Part shown: positions 53,393 through 62,399 of the stretch, in pieces | How positions within the stretch are numbered: position 1 is the stretch's first letter | How the letters are laid out: each line of letters begins with the position of its first letter | Source: Methylobacterium planeticum | GTDB taxonomy: Bacteria > Pseudomonadota > Alphaproteobacteria > Rhizobiales > Beijerinckiaceae | Assembly (NCBI RefSeq): GCF_008806345.1 | Contig: NZ_VZZJ01000007.1 | Coordinates: 124,001-188,000 of the forward strand | Reading direction: 5' to 3' | Length of the DNA: 64,000 nt | The notes under the pieces: model-generated | Database searches by the model: none | What the model was told of the DNA's origin: nothing | The model's input: only the letters and a program-made list of their open reading frames with translations | Translations under genes and position numbers: made by a program

Positions 53393-54360
53393 TGCCACCG
53401 CTCGACGAACCCGATGCCGATGTCGTGGCGCTCCTGCGCGATGCCCTGGCCGATCCGAGCACGGCCTGGAGCCTCGGCAGCTTCGGGGTCATCGCGGAGT
53501 TCATGCGCGATCCGGACGAGGCTGTGTCGGAGCTTCCGGATGGTCGCCTCGGCATGGCGACGGCCCGCGGAGCCATCGCGCTGACCCCGACCCGCGACCT
53601 TCTCCCGACCGCCTACGAGACACCGGTCACCTCGGGCTGGAACCATGCGCTCGCCCTCTGCCTGCCGGAACACGCCTGCGCGATGAGCCGTCGCAACGTC
53701 GTCACGGAACTCGGACCCGACGATGCCGCGGCGCGCCCCCAAGACCGGGAGGGCATTCTCTTCGATCTCGGCCTCGACCTTCTGGCGATCGATGCCTGCG
53801 TGCGCGTGCGCGATCCGGAGGCGATCGCCCGCCTGCGGTCCGGGGTCGGCCTGCCGCTGTTCGATCACGCCAACCCGATCGGTCCTCAGATGGTGGCGAT
53901 GAGCCCCCATCGGGTGTTCCTGGCGCGGATCGGCCGCGTCGAGGTCTACGCGCCGATCCCGCCCGACGGCGGCACCAGCCCGGAGGGACCGCACACCCAC
54001 CTGCTGCCGAAACTCCTGAAGGCCAGGCGCACGCATGCGGCGACGACCCCGATCCCGTTCGGCTACGTGCCGTGCGCCGGCCTGCACCCGGCGCACCCGT
54101 ACAAGGACATGATGGGCCGGCGCATTCCCTTCGAGCGCGCCCGCCACGACGCCTTCCAGGCGCTGCTGGACCGCTGGGGCGACCCGGAACTCCTCGCCAT
54201 CAAGCGCGGCCTGCCGACAGACGCTTCGGCCACCGTGGCATCGAGCCGCCATGCCCAAGCCGCGCGGCGCGTGGCAGAGGCCCAGGCGCGCTACCTTCGG
54301 GGCGAGGTCTCGGATCTGGCCGAGATCGACCCCGAGGAGAACGAGGCGGAGACGCCATGA
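53389..54360 (+). CDS. Uncharacterised His-rich protein of the cobalamin operon
   Basis: 323 residues, no signal peptide or TM, so probably cytosolic. I do not recognise the family securely. Striking features are a His cluster (GPHTHLLPKLL at 201-210, His216, then PCAGLHPAHPYKD at 228-240), Cys91/Cys97 in LCLPEHACAMS, and a conserved-looking MSRRNVVTELGPDD. The N-terminal 100 residues are acidic helices. Overlapping both btuD and the following receptor gene and lying behind a cobalamin riboswitch, it probably acts in corrinoid or cobalt handling, for example as an intracellular carrier or in cofactor remodelling. That is inference from context. Confidence 0.75.
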   Translation: MMPPLDEPDADVVALLRDALADPSTAWSLGSFGVIAEFMRDPDEAVSELPDGRLGMATARGAIALTPTRDLLPTAYETPVTSGWNHALALCLPEHACAMSRRNVVTELGPDDAAARPQDREGILFDLGLDLLAIDACVRVRDPEAIARLRSGVGLPLFDHANPIGPQMVAMSPHRVFLARIGRVEVYAPIPPDGGTSPEGPHTHLLPKLLKARRTHAATTPIPFGYVPCAGLHPAHPYKDMMGRRIPFERARHDAFQALLDRWGDPELLAIKRGLPTDASATVASSRHAQAARRVAEAQARYLRGEVSDLAEIDPEENEAETP

Positions 54361-56591
54361 TGCCGGACAGGGCCGCCGCGTCTTCCGCCACCCGCCACGA
54401 TCGAGATCATCCCGTGCGTCCGAGCCCCCTCATGCCCTCACGCATCGATCGATCCCCGCTCCGTCGCGCGCTCGTCGGGGTGTCGAGCCTCGCCGTCGCG
54501 GCGTGGTGCACACCCCACGCCCGGGCGGCCGGCGGCGAGGCGGCGGGGGCCGCGACGCTCGATGAGATCGCGGTGACGGCCGAGGCAGCGCGACCCATGC
54601 CGGGCGTCGTATCCGCGAGCGCGGGCTATGTCGGCGGCGTCTCCGGCATCGGCGGCGGCCTCCGGACGGTCGATGCGGCGAGCGCCGGCGTGATCTCGGG
54701 CGCGCAGATCAACAGCCGGCCCATCACACGCCCCGGCGAGGTGCTGGAGGAGGTCCCGGGCCTCATCGTCACCCAGCATTCGGGGGAGGGCAAGGCCAAC
54801 CAGTTCTTCCTGCGCGGGTTCAACCTCGACCACGGCAGCGACATCGCGATCACGGTCGATGGCATGCCCGTCAACATGCGCACGAACGCCCATGCACAGG
54901 GCTACGCCGACATCAACTTCCTGATCCCCGAACTCGTCGGCGCGGTCGAGTTCCACAAGGGACCCTACTTCGTGCGCGACGGCGACTTCGCCTCCGCCGG
55001 CTCCGTGCGCATCGACTACCTCGACACGGTCGAGCGGAACGTCGCGCTGACCTCGATCGGCTCCTTCGGCTACAAGCGGGCGCTGACGATCGCCTCGGCG
55101 CCGCTCGGCCAGGGCCACCTGCTCGTGGCCGGCGAGGCGCAGACCTACGACGGTCCCTGGGCCGTGCCCGACCGGCTGGGCAAGCTCAACGGCGTGGTGC
55201 GCTACAGCCAGGGCACCGTCACGGACGGCTTCGCGCTCACCGGCATGGCCTACTGGGCCAAGTGGAACGCCACCAACCAGATCCCCGAGCGCGCGGTCGC
55301 GGAGGGGCTGATCGGCCGCTTCGGCACCCTCGATCCGTCGGACGGCGGCAATACCGGCCGCTTCTCGCTCTCGGGGCGCTGGAGCCGCACGGACGAGACC
55401 GGGATCACACGGGCGAGCGCCTACCTGATCCGCTACCAGATGAACCTCTGGAACAACTTCACCTACTTCCTCAACGATCCGGTCAACGGCGACCAGTTCC
55501 GCCAGCGCGACAGCCGCGTCCTCGGCGGCGGCGAGGTCAGCCACGTCTTCCAGGGCGCCCTGTTCGGGCTGCCGATGGAGAACGAGATCGGCGTCCAGAC
55601 CCGGACCGACGACATCCGGGTCGGGCTCTCCAACACGCAGAACCGGCTCTACCGCGCGACCGTCCTCGACGACCGGGTGCTCGAGGCGAGCGCGGCCTTC
55701 TACTACGAGAACCGGCTGCGCTGGACCGATTGGCTGCGCACCAGCGTGGGCTTCCGGGCGGACGGCTACTACGCCGATGTCCGCTCGGACACGCCGGCGA
55801 ACTCGGGCAAGGCGCGCGACGGCATCGTCAACCCGAAGCTCGGCCTCGTGCTCGGCCCCTGGTTCGACACCGAGCTCTACGTGAACTACGGCGGCGGCTT
55901 TCACTCGAACGACGCGCGGGGCGTCACCGCCACGGTCGATCCGGCGAGCCCCCTGTTCACTATCGCCCGCTCGCCCTTCCTGGTGCCCTCGACCGGCTCC
56001 GAGATCGGCATCCGCAACCGCTCGATCGCGGGGCTGGAGACCGCGCTCGCCCTGTTCCAGCTCGACTTCGCCTCCGAGAACCTGTTCCAGGGCGATACCG
56101 GCACCACCGAACCGAGCCGGCCGACCCGCCGCTTCGGCCTCGAATGGACGAACCGCTACGCGGTGACCCCGTGGCTCAGGCTCGAGGGCGACCTCACGAT
56201 CACCAACGCGCGCTTCTCGGACTACGACCCTGTCGGCAATCGCGTCCCCGAAGCGCCCACCACCATCGCCTCGGCGGGCATCACCTTCGGGGAGGGCCTC
56301 GGCTGGTTCGGCTCGATGCGCCTGCGCTATTTCGGGCCGCGCCCCCTGATCGAGGACAACTCGGTGCGCTCGAAGCCGACCGCGCTGGTGAATGGCCGGA
56401 TCGGCTACAATTTCGAGAACGGGCTGAGCCTGTCCCTCGACGTCCTGAACCTGACGAACGCCAAGGCCGACCAGATCACCTACTTCTACACCTCGCGCCT
56501 GCCGGGCGAGGCGGCCGAGGGCGTCGCCGACCGGCACTTCCACCCCGTCGAACCGACCGCCGTGCGGCTGACCCTGGCAGGCCGCTTCTGA
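54357..56591 (+). CDS. TonB-dependent receptor, second of the cobalamin operon
   Basis: 744 residues. A 35-residue polar stretch precedes a signal-peptide-like region (RRALVGVSSLAVAAWCTPHA, cleavage near ARAAG), so an internal ATG reading MPSRIDRS may be the true start. The plug domain has GEVLEEVPGLIVTQHSGEGK, FFLRGFNLDHGSDIAITVDG and the distinctive NMRTNAHAQGYADINFLIPE; the barrel ends AVRLTLAGRF with terminal Phe. It differs from BtuB and belongs to a separate receptor group, so it may take up another corrinoid, a cobalt chelate or an unrelated ligand. Its stop closes the operon; its ATG overlaps the preceding stop. Confidence 0.85.
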   Translation: MMPDRAAASSATRHDRDHPVRPSPLMPSRIDRSPLRRALVGVSSLAVAAWCTPHARAAGGEAAGAATLDEIAVTAEAARPMPGVVSASAGYVGGVSGIGGGLRTVDAASAGVISGAQINSRPITRPGEVLEEVPGLIVTQHSGEGKANQFFLRGFNLDHGSDIAITVDGMPVNMRTNAHAQGYADINFLIPELVGAVEFHKGPYFVRDGDFASAGSVRIDYLDTVERNVALTSIGSFGYKRALTIASAPLGQGHLLVAGEAQTYDGPWAVPDRLGKLNGVVRYSQGTVTDGFALTGMAYWAKWNATNQIPERAVAEGLIGRFGTLDPSDGGNTGRFSLSGRWSRTDETGITRASAYLIRYQMNLWNNFTYFLNDPVNGDQFRQRDSRVLGGGEVSHVFQGALFGLPMENEIGVQTRTDDIRVGLSNTQNRLYRATVLDDRVLEASAAFYYENRLRWTDWLRTSVGFRADGYYADVRSDTPANSGKARDGIVNPKLGLVLGPWFDTELYVNYGGGFHSNDARGVTATVDPASPLFTIARSPFLVPSTGSEIGIRNRSIAGLETALALFQLDFASENLFQGDTGTTEPSRPTRRFGLEWTNRYAVTPWLRLEGDLTITNARFSDYDPVGNRVPEAPTTIASAGITFGEGLGWFGSMRLRYFGPRPLIEDNSVRSKPTALVNGRIGYNFENGLSLSLDVLNLTNAKADQITYFYTSRLPGEAAEGVADRHFHPVEPTAVRLTLAGRF

Positions 56592-56900
56592 CGGCGGCTC
56601 GGGCGCAGCCGTCGCCGTCAGGATGGGCAGCCGACTGCGCCGGGCTTGCGCCGACCACCATCGGCCGACGCGTCCGCAGTTGCGCCCGACCGTGGAGCAA
56701 CCGGTTCGCCGGGGGGCGCCCAGCGTTGTCCGGAGTCGCCAGCACCTGCCGGAGCCAGCATCAAATTCCGTGATCATGACGATCAGATTTGAATGTTTGG
56801 CTACTCTCTTCGGACAGCCTAAGTTTTCGCCAAAGACCGTCGCTTCTGCTTGATGACGTCAACAGAGCCGAACGGCTGGTGCGAGAACGCTGGAGGAAAT
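56592..56900. other. Intergenic region upstream of the symporter
   Basis: About 310 bases. The stretch from about 56755 to 56870 is AT-rich for this genome and should hold the promoter of the symporter transcript. No hairpin or box recognised. Confidence 0.45.
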
Positions 56901-56945
56901 ATGCCGGACCGTGACGTCGTGCCCGCGGCGCAGAGCCGTCGATAG
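56901..56945 (+). CDS. 14-residue leader peptide before the symporter gene
   Basis: ATG with a strong GGAGG six bases before it opens MPDRDVVPAAQSRR and stops with TAG nine bases before the symporter ATG. The symporter start itself lacks a ribosome-binding site. The arrangement suggests ribosomes load on the leader and re-initiate on the symporter gene. Could be a regulatory leader or simply translational coupling. Confidence 0.5.
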   Translation: MPDRDVVPAAQSRR

Positions 56946-56954
56946 GCCGCGCCG

Positions 56955-58346
56955 ATGCAGCCGAACTGGATCGTCCTCTCCCTCACCCTCGCCTACATGG
57001 CGGCGATGGGGCTGATCAGCTTCTCGGCCCGGCGCTATGCCAAGAGCGCGGGAAGCTTCACCTCCGGCGGCACCCGCTACCCCGCCTTCCTGATCGGCTT
57101 CCTGCTGATGTCGGAGTTCATCGGCACGGCCACGAGCGTCGGCACCACGCAGACGGCCTACAAGGTCGGCCTGTCGGCGGCCTGGAACGTCCTGGCCCTC
57201 GCCATCGGCTTCATGCTCTACGCCGTCCTCCTGGCGCCCCGCTTCAAGCAGCTCGGCGAGAACACCATCTCGGGGGCGCTGGCCAAGGCCTACGGCCGCC
57301 CGACCAAGCTCGCGACCTCGATCATCATGATCTTCGCGCTGCAGATCGTGGCGATATCGACCTACGCGGGCGGTGGCACGATCCTGGCGGGCCTCCTCAA
57401 CGTCGACCGGACCAGCGCCATCATCATCACGGGCGCCATCGCGACGCTCTACGTCAGCGTCGGCGGCATGCGCTCGGTGATCTACACCAACGTCCTGCAC
57501 GCGCTCGTCAAGTATGTCGGCATCCTGACCGCCGTCGTCTTCGGGCTCTCCCAGATCGGCGGCCTCGCGGCCCTGCAGGCGCGTCTGCCCGAGCGCATGT
57601 TCGCGGTGGATACGGTCGGATGGCCCCAGATCTTCGCCTGGCTCGTGGCCGGCATCGGCGCGGTCTTCTCCACCCAATACGTGATCCAGGCGATCAACAC
57701 CGTCGAGGACGGGCGCACCGCGCGGCAGGCGAGCTTCTACTGCGCTCTCCTGCTCGTCCCCTTCGGGATCTGCGCCGCCCTGGTCGGTGTCTGCGCGGCG
57801 GCGCTCCTGCCCGGGATCCCGGCGATCCAGGCCCTGCCGGGGCTGATCGCCCGGATGGACGATCTCCTCGCCGCCGTCGTCGTGGCGGGGTTGGCCGGGT
57901 CCCTGTTCGGCACGATCTCGGCCCTCAGCATCGGTGCCGCGACGCTCCTGTACAAGGATTTCTATCTCTCGCGCCTCCGCACCGAGGAAGGGGCCTCGTC
58001 CCTGCGTTTCGTGCGCGTCGCCACGATCCTCGTCGGCCTGATCCCGATCCCCCTCGCGATCTTCGCCCCCGACATCCTGAAGGTGACGTTCCTGGCGAAA
58101 TCCCTGCGGGCAACCCTCGCGGTGCTGGTCCTCTTCGCCTTCTACGCCCCGCGCTTCGGCAGCCCGCGCGCGGCGGTCGTCAGCATCCTGGCCTCCCTCG
58201 TCCTGACGATCGGCTGGTTCCTGGCCGGGGACCCGCTCGGGATCGACAACGCCTACGTGGCGCTCGTCATCCCCCTCGTCGTGATGGCGTTCGCGCAAGC
58301 CCGGAAGAGCGCCGTGCCCCGGAGCGAGCCGGCGACGTCGCCCTGA
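56955..58346 (+). CDS. Sodium/solute symporter (SSS family)
   Basis: 463 residues, about 12-13 TM helices. N-terminal signature ARRYAKSAGSFTSGGTRYPA, then GFLLMSEFIGTATSVGTTQTAY, and the core IATLYVSVGGMRSVIYTNVLH typical of the SSS/PutP family. Na+-driven import of an organic solute, perhaps a carboxylate. It precedes, on the same strand, an AraC regulator and a molybdenum hydroxylase with a CoA ligase, so it may import the substrate of that pathway (inference). Confidence 0.9.
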   Translation: MQPNWIVLSLTLAYMAAMGLISFSARRYAKSAGSFTSGGTRYPAFLIGFLLMSEFIGTATSVGTTQTAYKVGLSAAWNVLALAIGFMLYAVLLAPRFKQLGENTISGALAKAYGRPTKLATSIIMIFALQIVAISTYAGGGTILAGLLNVDRTSAIIITGAIATLYVSVGGMRSVIYTNVLHALVKYVGILTAVVFGLSQIGGLAALQARLPERMFAVDTVGWPQIFAWLVAGIGAVFSTQYVIQAINTVEDGRTARQASFYCALLLVPFGICAALVGVCAAALLPGIPAIQALPGLIARMDDLLAAVVVAGLAGSLFGTISALSIGAATLLYKDFYLSRLRTEEGASSLRFVRVATILVGLIPIPLAIFAPDILKVTFLAKSLRATLAVLVLFAFYAPRFGSPRAAVVSILASLVLTIGWFLAGDPLGIDNAYVALVIPLVVMAFAQARKSAVPRSEPATSP

Positions 58347-58404
58347 GCCGAGCCGGAGCACGGCCGGATCTGGCTGCGCCCCGGATGGCGTGTTAAAACC
58401 GCTG

Positions 58405-59262
58405 ATGTCCGAGGCTCTTGAGATCGCCCATGGCGCCTTCGGCCGTGTCGCTCTCCTCGACATGGACCGCGGCCTCGTCCGCCACGCCCATCCGCATTGC
58501 CACGTGCTGCTGAAGGTCGAGGGCGACGACACGCAGTTCCTCGTCGGCGACCGCGTGGTGGCGCTCACCGATGATCAGGCCGTCCTGATCAACGCCTGGG
58601 AGACCCACGCCTACCTGCACGATCCGCGGCGCGACAAGGCGATGATCCTCGCGCTCTACGTCGAGCCGGACTGGCTCGGCGCCTTCCGGCGCAACTGGGC
58701 GGCAAGCGCAGCACCCGGCTTCTTCGGCCAGCCCTTCGGCGGCGTGACGCCGGCGATCCGCAGGTTGGCCCACGATCTCGCCGCGGAGATGGTCTACGCA
58801 CCGGATTCCTCCCACATCCAGGACGAATTGCTGTCCGGCCTGATGATCGCCGTGATCGAGCGCTTCACGGCGTGGCGGGAGGCGAGCGAATCCCTGCGCG
58901 CCGCCGCCCGGCGCAATGCCGGCGACTGGCGCATCCGGCGTGCCGTCGCGCGGATGCGGGCCGAGCCCGGCGCCGCCCTCGGGGCCGACGCGCTGGCGCG
59001 GGAGGCGGGCCTGTCTCGGGCGCAGTTCTACCGCCTGTTCGAGCAATCCACCGGCGCCCCGCCCCACGTCTTCCTCAACGCGATTCGGGTCGAGCAGGCC
59101 GTCGAGGCGATCATGCGCAGTGAGGAAAGCCTCGCGGAGATCGGCACGTGCCTCGGCTTCGCCGCGCCCGCGCACTTCTCGCGCTTCTTCCGCGACCATG
59201 TCAGCGTACCTCCGAGCGTCTTCCGCAGCATCGTCCGCCGAGGCGGCGAGCCCGCGATCTGA
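58405..59262 (+). CDS. AraC-family transcriptional regulator
   Basis: 285 residues from the ATG reading MSEALEIAHG; a GTG five codons upstream is possible. The N-terminal cupin-like sensor (HAHPHCHVLLKVEG, INAWETHAYLHD) is followed by two HTH motifs in 185-280: ALAREAGLSRAQFYRLFEQS and LAEIGTCLGFAAPAHFSRFF, then FRDHVSVPPSVFR. Located between the symporter and the hydroxylase genes, it probably regulates one or both. Confidence 0.9.
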   Translation: MSEALEIAHGAFGRVALLDMDRGLVRHAHPHCHVLLKVEGDDTQFLVGDRVVALTDDQAVLINAWETHAYLHDPRRDKAMILALYVEPDWLGAFRRNWAASAAPGFFGQPFGGVTPAIRRLAHDLAAEMVYAPDSSHIQDELLSGLMIAVIERFTAWREASESLRAAARRNAGDWRIRRAVARMRAEPGAALGADALAREAGLSRAQFYRLFEQSTGAPPHVFLNAIRVEQAVEAIMRSEESLAEIGTCLGFAAPAHFSRFFRDHVSVPPSVFRSIVRRGGEPAI

Positions 59263-59423
59263 CGGGCTGTCCTGCCGCTGATACGGTTGTTCTCCGCGCG
59301 GCGGCCCCCGCAAAATGAGACGTTTCGGTAAGTCGCGAGACGCGGCGGCATCGTCGCGCCCTCACCGAGCCGCCATCCTCCTCCCAGCACCGAACCCGCG
59401 AGAGGTCCGGCGGAGGAAGCGCA

Positions 59424-62399
59424 TTGGGCATCGAGAACACGACGTTCGTCGGACGATCGGTGGAGCGCGTCGAGGACGCCGCGCTGCTCTCGGGGTTCGG
59501 CCGCTATATCGACGATCTCGGCACCCGGCCGGGCACGCTGCACGCGGCGATCCTGCGCTCGCCCCACGCCCACGCGGACATCGTCGGCATCGAGACCGCG
59601 GCGGCGCGGGCGCTGCCCGGCATCGTCGCCGTCGTCACGGGCCGCGACCTCCTCGACGTCACCGCCGGCCTCGTCCCGGCCGTTCGAGCCGCCGTCGATG
59701 CCCGCGCCATCGCGGTCGACCGGGTGCGCTATGTCGGCGAGCCGGTCGCGATCGTGGTGGCGCGCGACCGCTACCTCGCGGAGGACGGCTGCGACCTGAT
59801 CGAGCCGCAATATCGGGTGCGCCCGGCCGTGGTCGACCCCGTCGCGGCACTCGCCCCCGACAGCGCGGTCCTGCACGAGGGCGTCGGCTCGAACCTCGTG
59901 AGCGACCGGAGTTTCCGCTACGGCGACCCCGGGACGGCCTTTGCCCAGAGCCCGCACAGCCTGTCCGTGACGGTGCGCTATCCGCGCAATACCGGCGCGC
60001 CGATGGAGACCTACGGGGTCGTCGCCGCCTACGATCCGACGGACGATTCCTACGACGTCCTGGCGAACTTCCAGGGGCCGTTCAGCATCCACGCGGTGGT
60101 GGCGCGCGCGCTCAAGGTGCCGGGAAACCGCCTGCGCCTGCGCACGCCGCCCGATTCCGGCGGCAGCTTCGGGGTGAAGCAGGGCGTCGCCCCCTACGCG
60201 GTCCTGATCGCCGCGACGGCCCGCCTCGTCGGCCAGCCGGTGAAGTGGATCGAGGACCGGCTGGAGCACCTCTCGGCGTCCGTCTCCGCGACGAACCGGG
60301 TCACCATCCTGAAGGCCGCCTTCGACCCGGATGGGCGCGTCAGCGCCCTTGACTGGGATCAGGTCGAGGATTGCGGGGCGTATCTGCGCGCGCCCGAGCC
60401 CGCCACCCTCTACCGGATGCACGGCAACCTCACCGGCGCCTACGCGATCCGCAACGTCGCCGTGCGCAATCGCGTCGTGCTCACGAACAAGACCCCGACC
60501 GGCCTCGTGCGCGGCTTCGGCGGACCGCAGGTCTACTATCCCCTCGAACGGCTGATGCAGCGCATCGCCCACACCCTCGGCCTCGATCCCTTCGCGGTGA
60601 TCCGCCGGAACCTGATCCCGGCCGACGCCTTCCCGTACCGCACCGCGACCGGAGCCCTCTACGATTCCGGCGATTACCAGCGCGCCCTCGACGAGGCGGC
60701 CCGCGACGGGGGGCTCGACGAGCTCAAACGGCGGCGCGAGGCGGCGCGAGCCGAGGGACGCCTCTACGGCATCGGCCTGACGGCGGCGGTGGAGCCGAGC
60801 GTCTCCAACATGGGCTACATCACCACGGTGCTGACCGCGGCCGAGCGCGCCAAGGCCGGCCCGAAGAACGGCGCGCAATCGACCGCCACCATCACCCTCG
60901 ACCCGGTCGGCTCGGTGACCGTGCAGGTCGCGTCTGTGCCCCAGGGGCAGGGCCACCGCACCGTCCTGGCCCAGGTGGTGGCCGACGTCCTCGGCATTCC
61001 GATGAGCCAAGTCCGGGTCACGACCGACCTGGACACGGCCAAGGACGCGTGGTCGATCGCCTCGGGCAATTACTCGAGCCGCTTCGCCGCCGCGGTGGCG
61101 GGCGTCGCGCATCTGGCCGCCACGCGGCTGCGCGACAAGCTTGCGCGGATCGCGGCGGCGCAGCTGAACCTGCGGCCCGAGGATCTCGTCTTCACGGACG
61201 GGCGCATCGCCTCGCGCACGAACCCCGATGCCGGCCTGCCCTTCGGGCGCGTGGCCGCCACCAGCCACTGGTCGCCGGGGCTCGTGCCCGAGGATGTCGG
61301 CTCGGCCATCCGCGAGACGGTGTTCTGGACGCCCCCGGAACTGACGGCGCCGGACGCGGAGGATCGCGTCAATTCCTCCCTCTGCCATGGCTTCATCTTC
61401 GATCTCTGCGGCGTCGAGGTCGACCGGGTCACCGGCAAGATCGGGATCGATCGCTACGTCACGATGCACGATTGCGGGCGCGTGCTGCATCCGGGGATGG
61501 TCGAGGGGCAGGTGCGCGGCGGCTTCGCGCAGGCGCTCGGCGCCGCCGTCTACGAGGAACTCGCCTACGGCGACGACGGCGCCTTCCTGTCCGGCACCTT
61601 CGCGGATTACCTGCTGCCCACCGCCACCGAGGTGCCGGACCTCCGGATCCTGCACGTCGAGAGTCCCTCGCCCTTCACGCCCCTCGGCGCCAAGGGTGTG
61701 GGCGAGGGCAATTGCATGTCGACCCCGGTCTGCCTCGCCAACGCGGTGGCGGATGCCCTCGGCCTCGACGCGATCGACCTGCCCCTGACGCCCGCCAAGC
61801 TCGCCGGCCTCGCGGCGACCGGGGACGAGCCCGCGCCCCCCGCCGGGCACGCCGCCCCGAAGCCGTCGGCCAAGCCCGGCGACCGCACCCTGCGCGGCGA
61901 GGGCACGGCCGCCGTCACCGCACCGCCCGAGGCGGTCTGGGCGATGCTCCTCGATGCGGACGTTCTGGCCTCCGTCATCCCCGGGTCGCACGGGGTGCGG
62001 AAGCTCTCGGACACCCATTTCCAGGCCGATGTCAGCCTCGGGGTCGGCCCGGTGAAGGGCCGCTACAAGGCCGACGTGACCCTGTCCGACCTCGACGCGC
62101 CGCGGGCGGCGACGCTGACCGGCACCGTCACGGGTGGCCTCGGCAGCGGCGGCGGCTCCGGCCGCATCACCCTGGAACCCGACGGCGCGGGCGGCACCCG
62201 GGTCTCCTACGTCTACGAGGCGGCCGTCGGCGGCAAGGTCGCGGCGGTCGGAGGGCGCCTCCTCGACGGCGCCGCGCGCGTGATCATCGGCGGGTTCTTC
62301 GCGGCCCTCGCCCGCCGGGCCGGCGGGTCGTCCGGCCGCGTCCCGCGACTTCCGGGCTTCCTGCGCCGGCTGCTCGCGCGCCTCGGCGTTCCGGCATGA
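59424..62399 (+). CDS. Molybdenum hydroxylase large subunit fused to a CoxG-like domain
   Basis: 991 residues from a TTG preceded by GGAGGAAGC. Residues 1-790 are a xanthine-dehydrogenase/CoxL-type molybdopterin-binding subunit, with VGRSVERVEDAALLSGFGRY at the start, the active-site loop RGFGGPQ near 362 and the presumed catalytic Glu in GAKGVGEG near 758. After a Pro/Ala linker, residues about 822-965 are a CoxG/SRPBCC domain (AVTAPPEAVWAMLLDADVLA, GVGPVKGRYKADV), ending in a basic tail. The loop is not the AYxCSFR of CO dehydrogenase, so CO oxidation is unlikely; hydroxylation of an aromatic or N-heterocyclic substrate fits better. CoxG is normally a separate protein that anchors or matures the enzyme. 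Overlaps the next gene (ATGA). Confidence 0.88.
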   Translation: MGIENTTFVGRSVERVEDAALLSGFGRYIDDLGTRPGTLHAAILRSPHAHADIVGIETAAARALPGIVAVVTGRDLLDVTAGLVPAVRAAVDARAIAVDRVRYVGEPVAIVVARDRYLAEDGCDLIEPQYRVRPAVVDPVAALAPDSAVLHEGVGSNLVSDRSFRYGDPGTAFAQSPHSLSVTVRYPRNTGAPMETYGVVAAYDPTDDSYDVLANFQGPFSIHAVVARALKVPGNRLRLRTPPDSGGSFGVKQGVAPYAVLIAATARLVGQPVKWIEDRLEHLSASVSATNRVTILKAAFDPDGRVSALDWDQVEDCGAYLRAPEPATLYRMHGNLTGAYAIRNVAVRNRVVLTNKTPTGLVRGFGGPQVYYPLERLMQRIAHTLGLDPFAVIRRNLIPADAFPYRTATGALYDSGDYQRALDEAARDGGLDELKRRREAARAEGRLYGIGLTAAVEPSVSNMGYITTVLTAAERAKAGPKNGAQSTATITLDPVGSVTVQVASVPQGQGHRTVLAQVVADVLGIPMSQVRVTTDLDTAKDAWSIASGNYSSRFAAAVAGVAHLAATRLRDKLARIAAAQLNLRPEDLVFTDGRIASRTNPDAGLPFGRVAATSHWSPGLVPEDVGSAIRETVFWTPPELTAPDAEDRVNSSLCHGFIFDLCGVEVDRVTGKIGIDRYVTMHDCGRVLHPGMVEGQVRGGFAQALGAAVYEELAYGDDGAFLSGTFADYLLPTATEVPDLRILHVESPSPFTPLGAKGVGEGNCMSTPVCLANAVADALGLDAIDLPLTPAKLAGLAATGDEPAPPAGHAAPKPSAKPGDRTLRGEGTAAVTAPPEAVWAMLLDADVLASVIPGSHGVRKLSDTHFQADVSLGVGPVKGRYKADVTLSDLDAPRAATLTGTVTGGLGSGGGSGRITLEPDGAGGTRVSYVYEAAVGGKVAAVGGRLLDGAARVIIGGFFAALARRAGGSSGRVPRLPGFLRRLLARLGVPA

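Noticed and set aside
59028..62018. Long minus-strand frame opposite the molybdenum hydroxylase gene
   Set aside because: Shadow of the real gene; no family motifs and no ribosome-binding site.
59424..62399. Carbon monoxide dehydrogenase (CoxL)
   Set aside because: The active-site loop is RGFGGPQ, not AYxCSFR, so form I CO dehydrogenase is excluded despite the CoxG-like domain.
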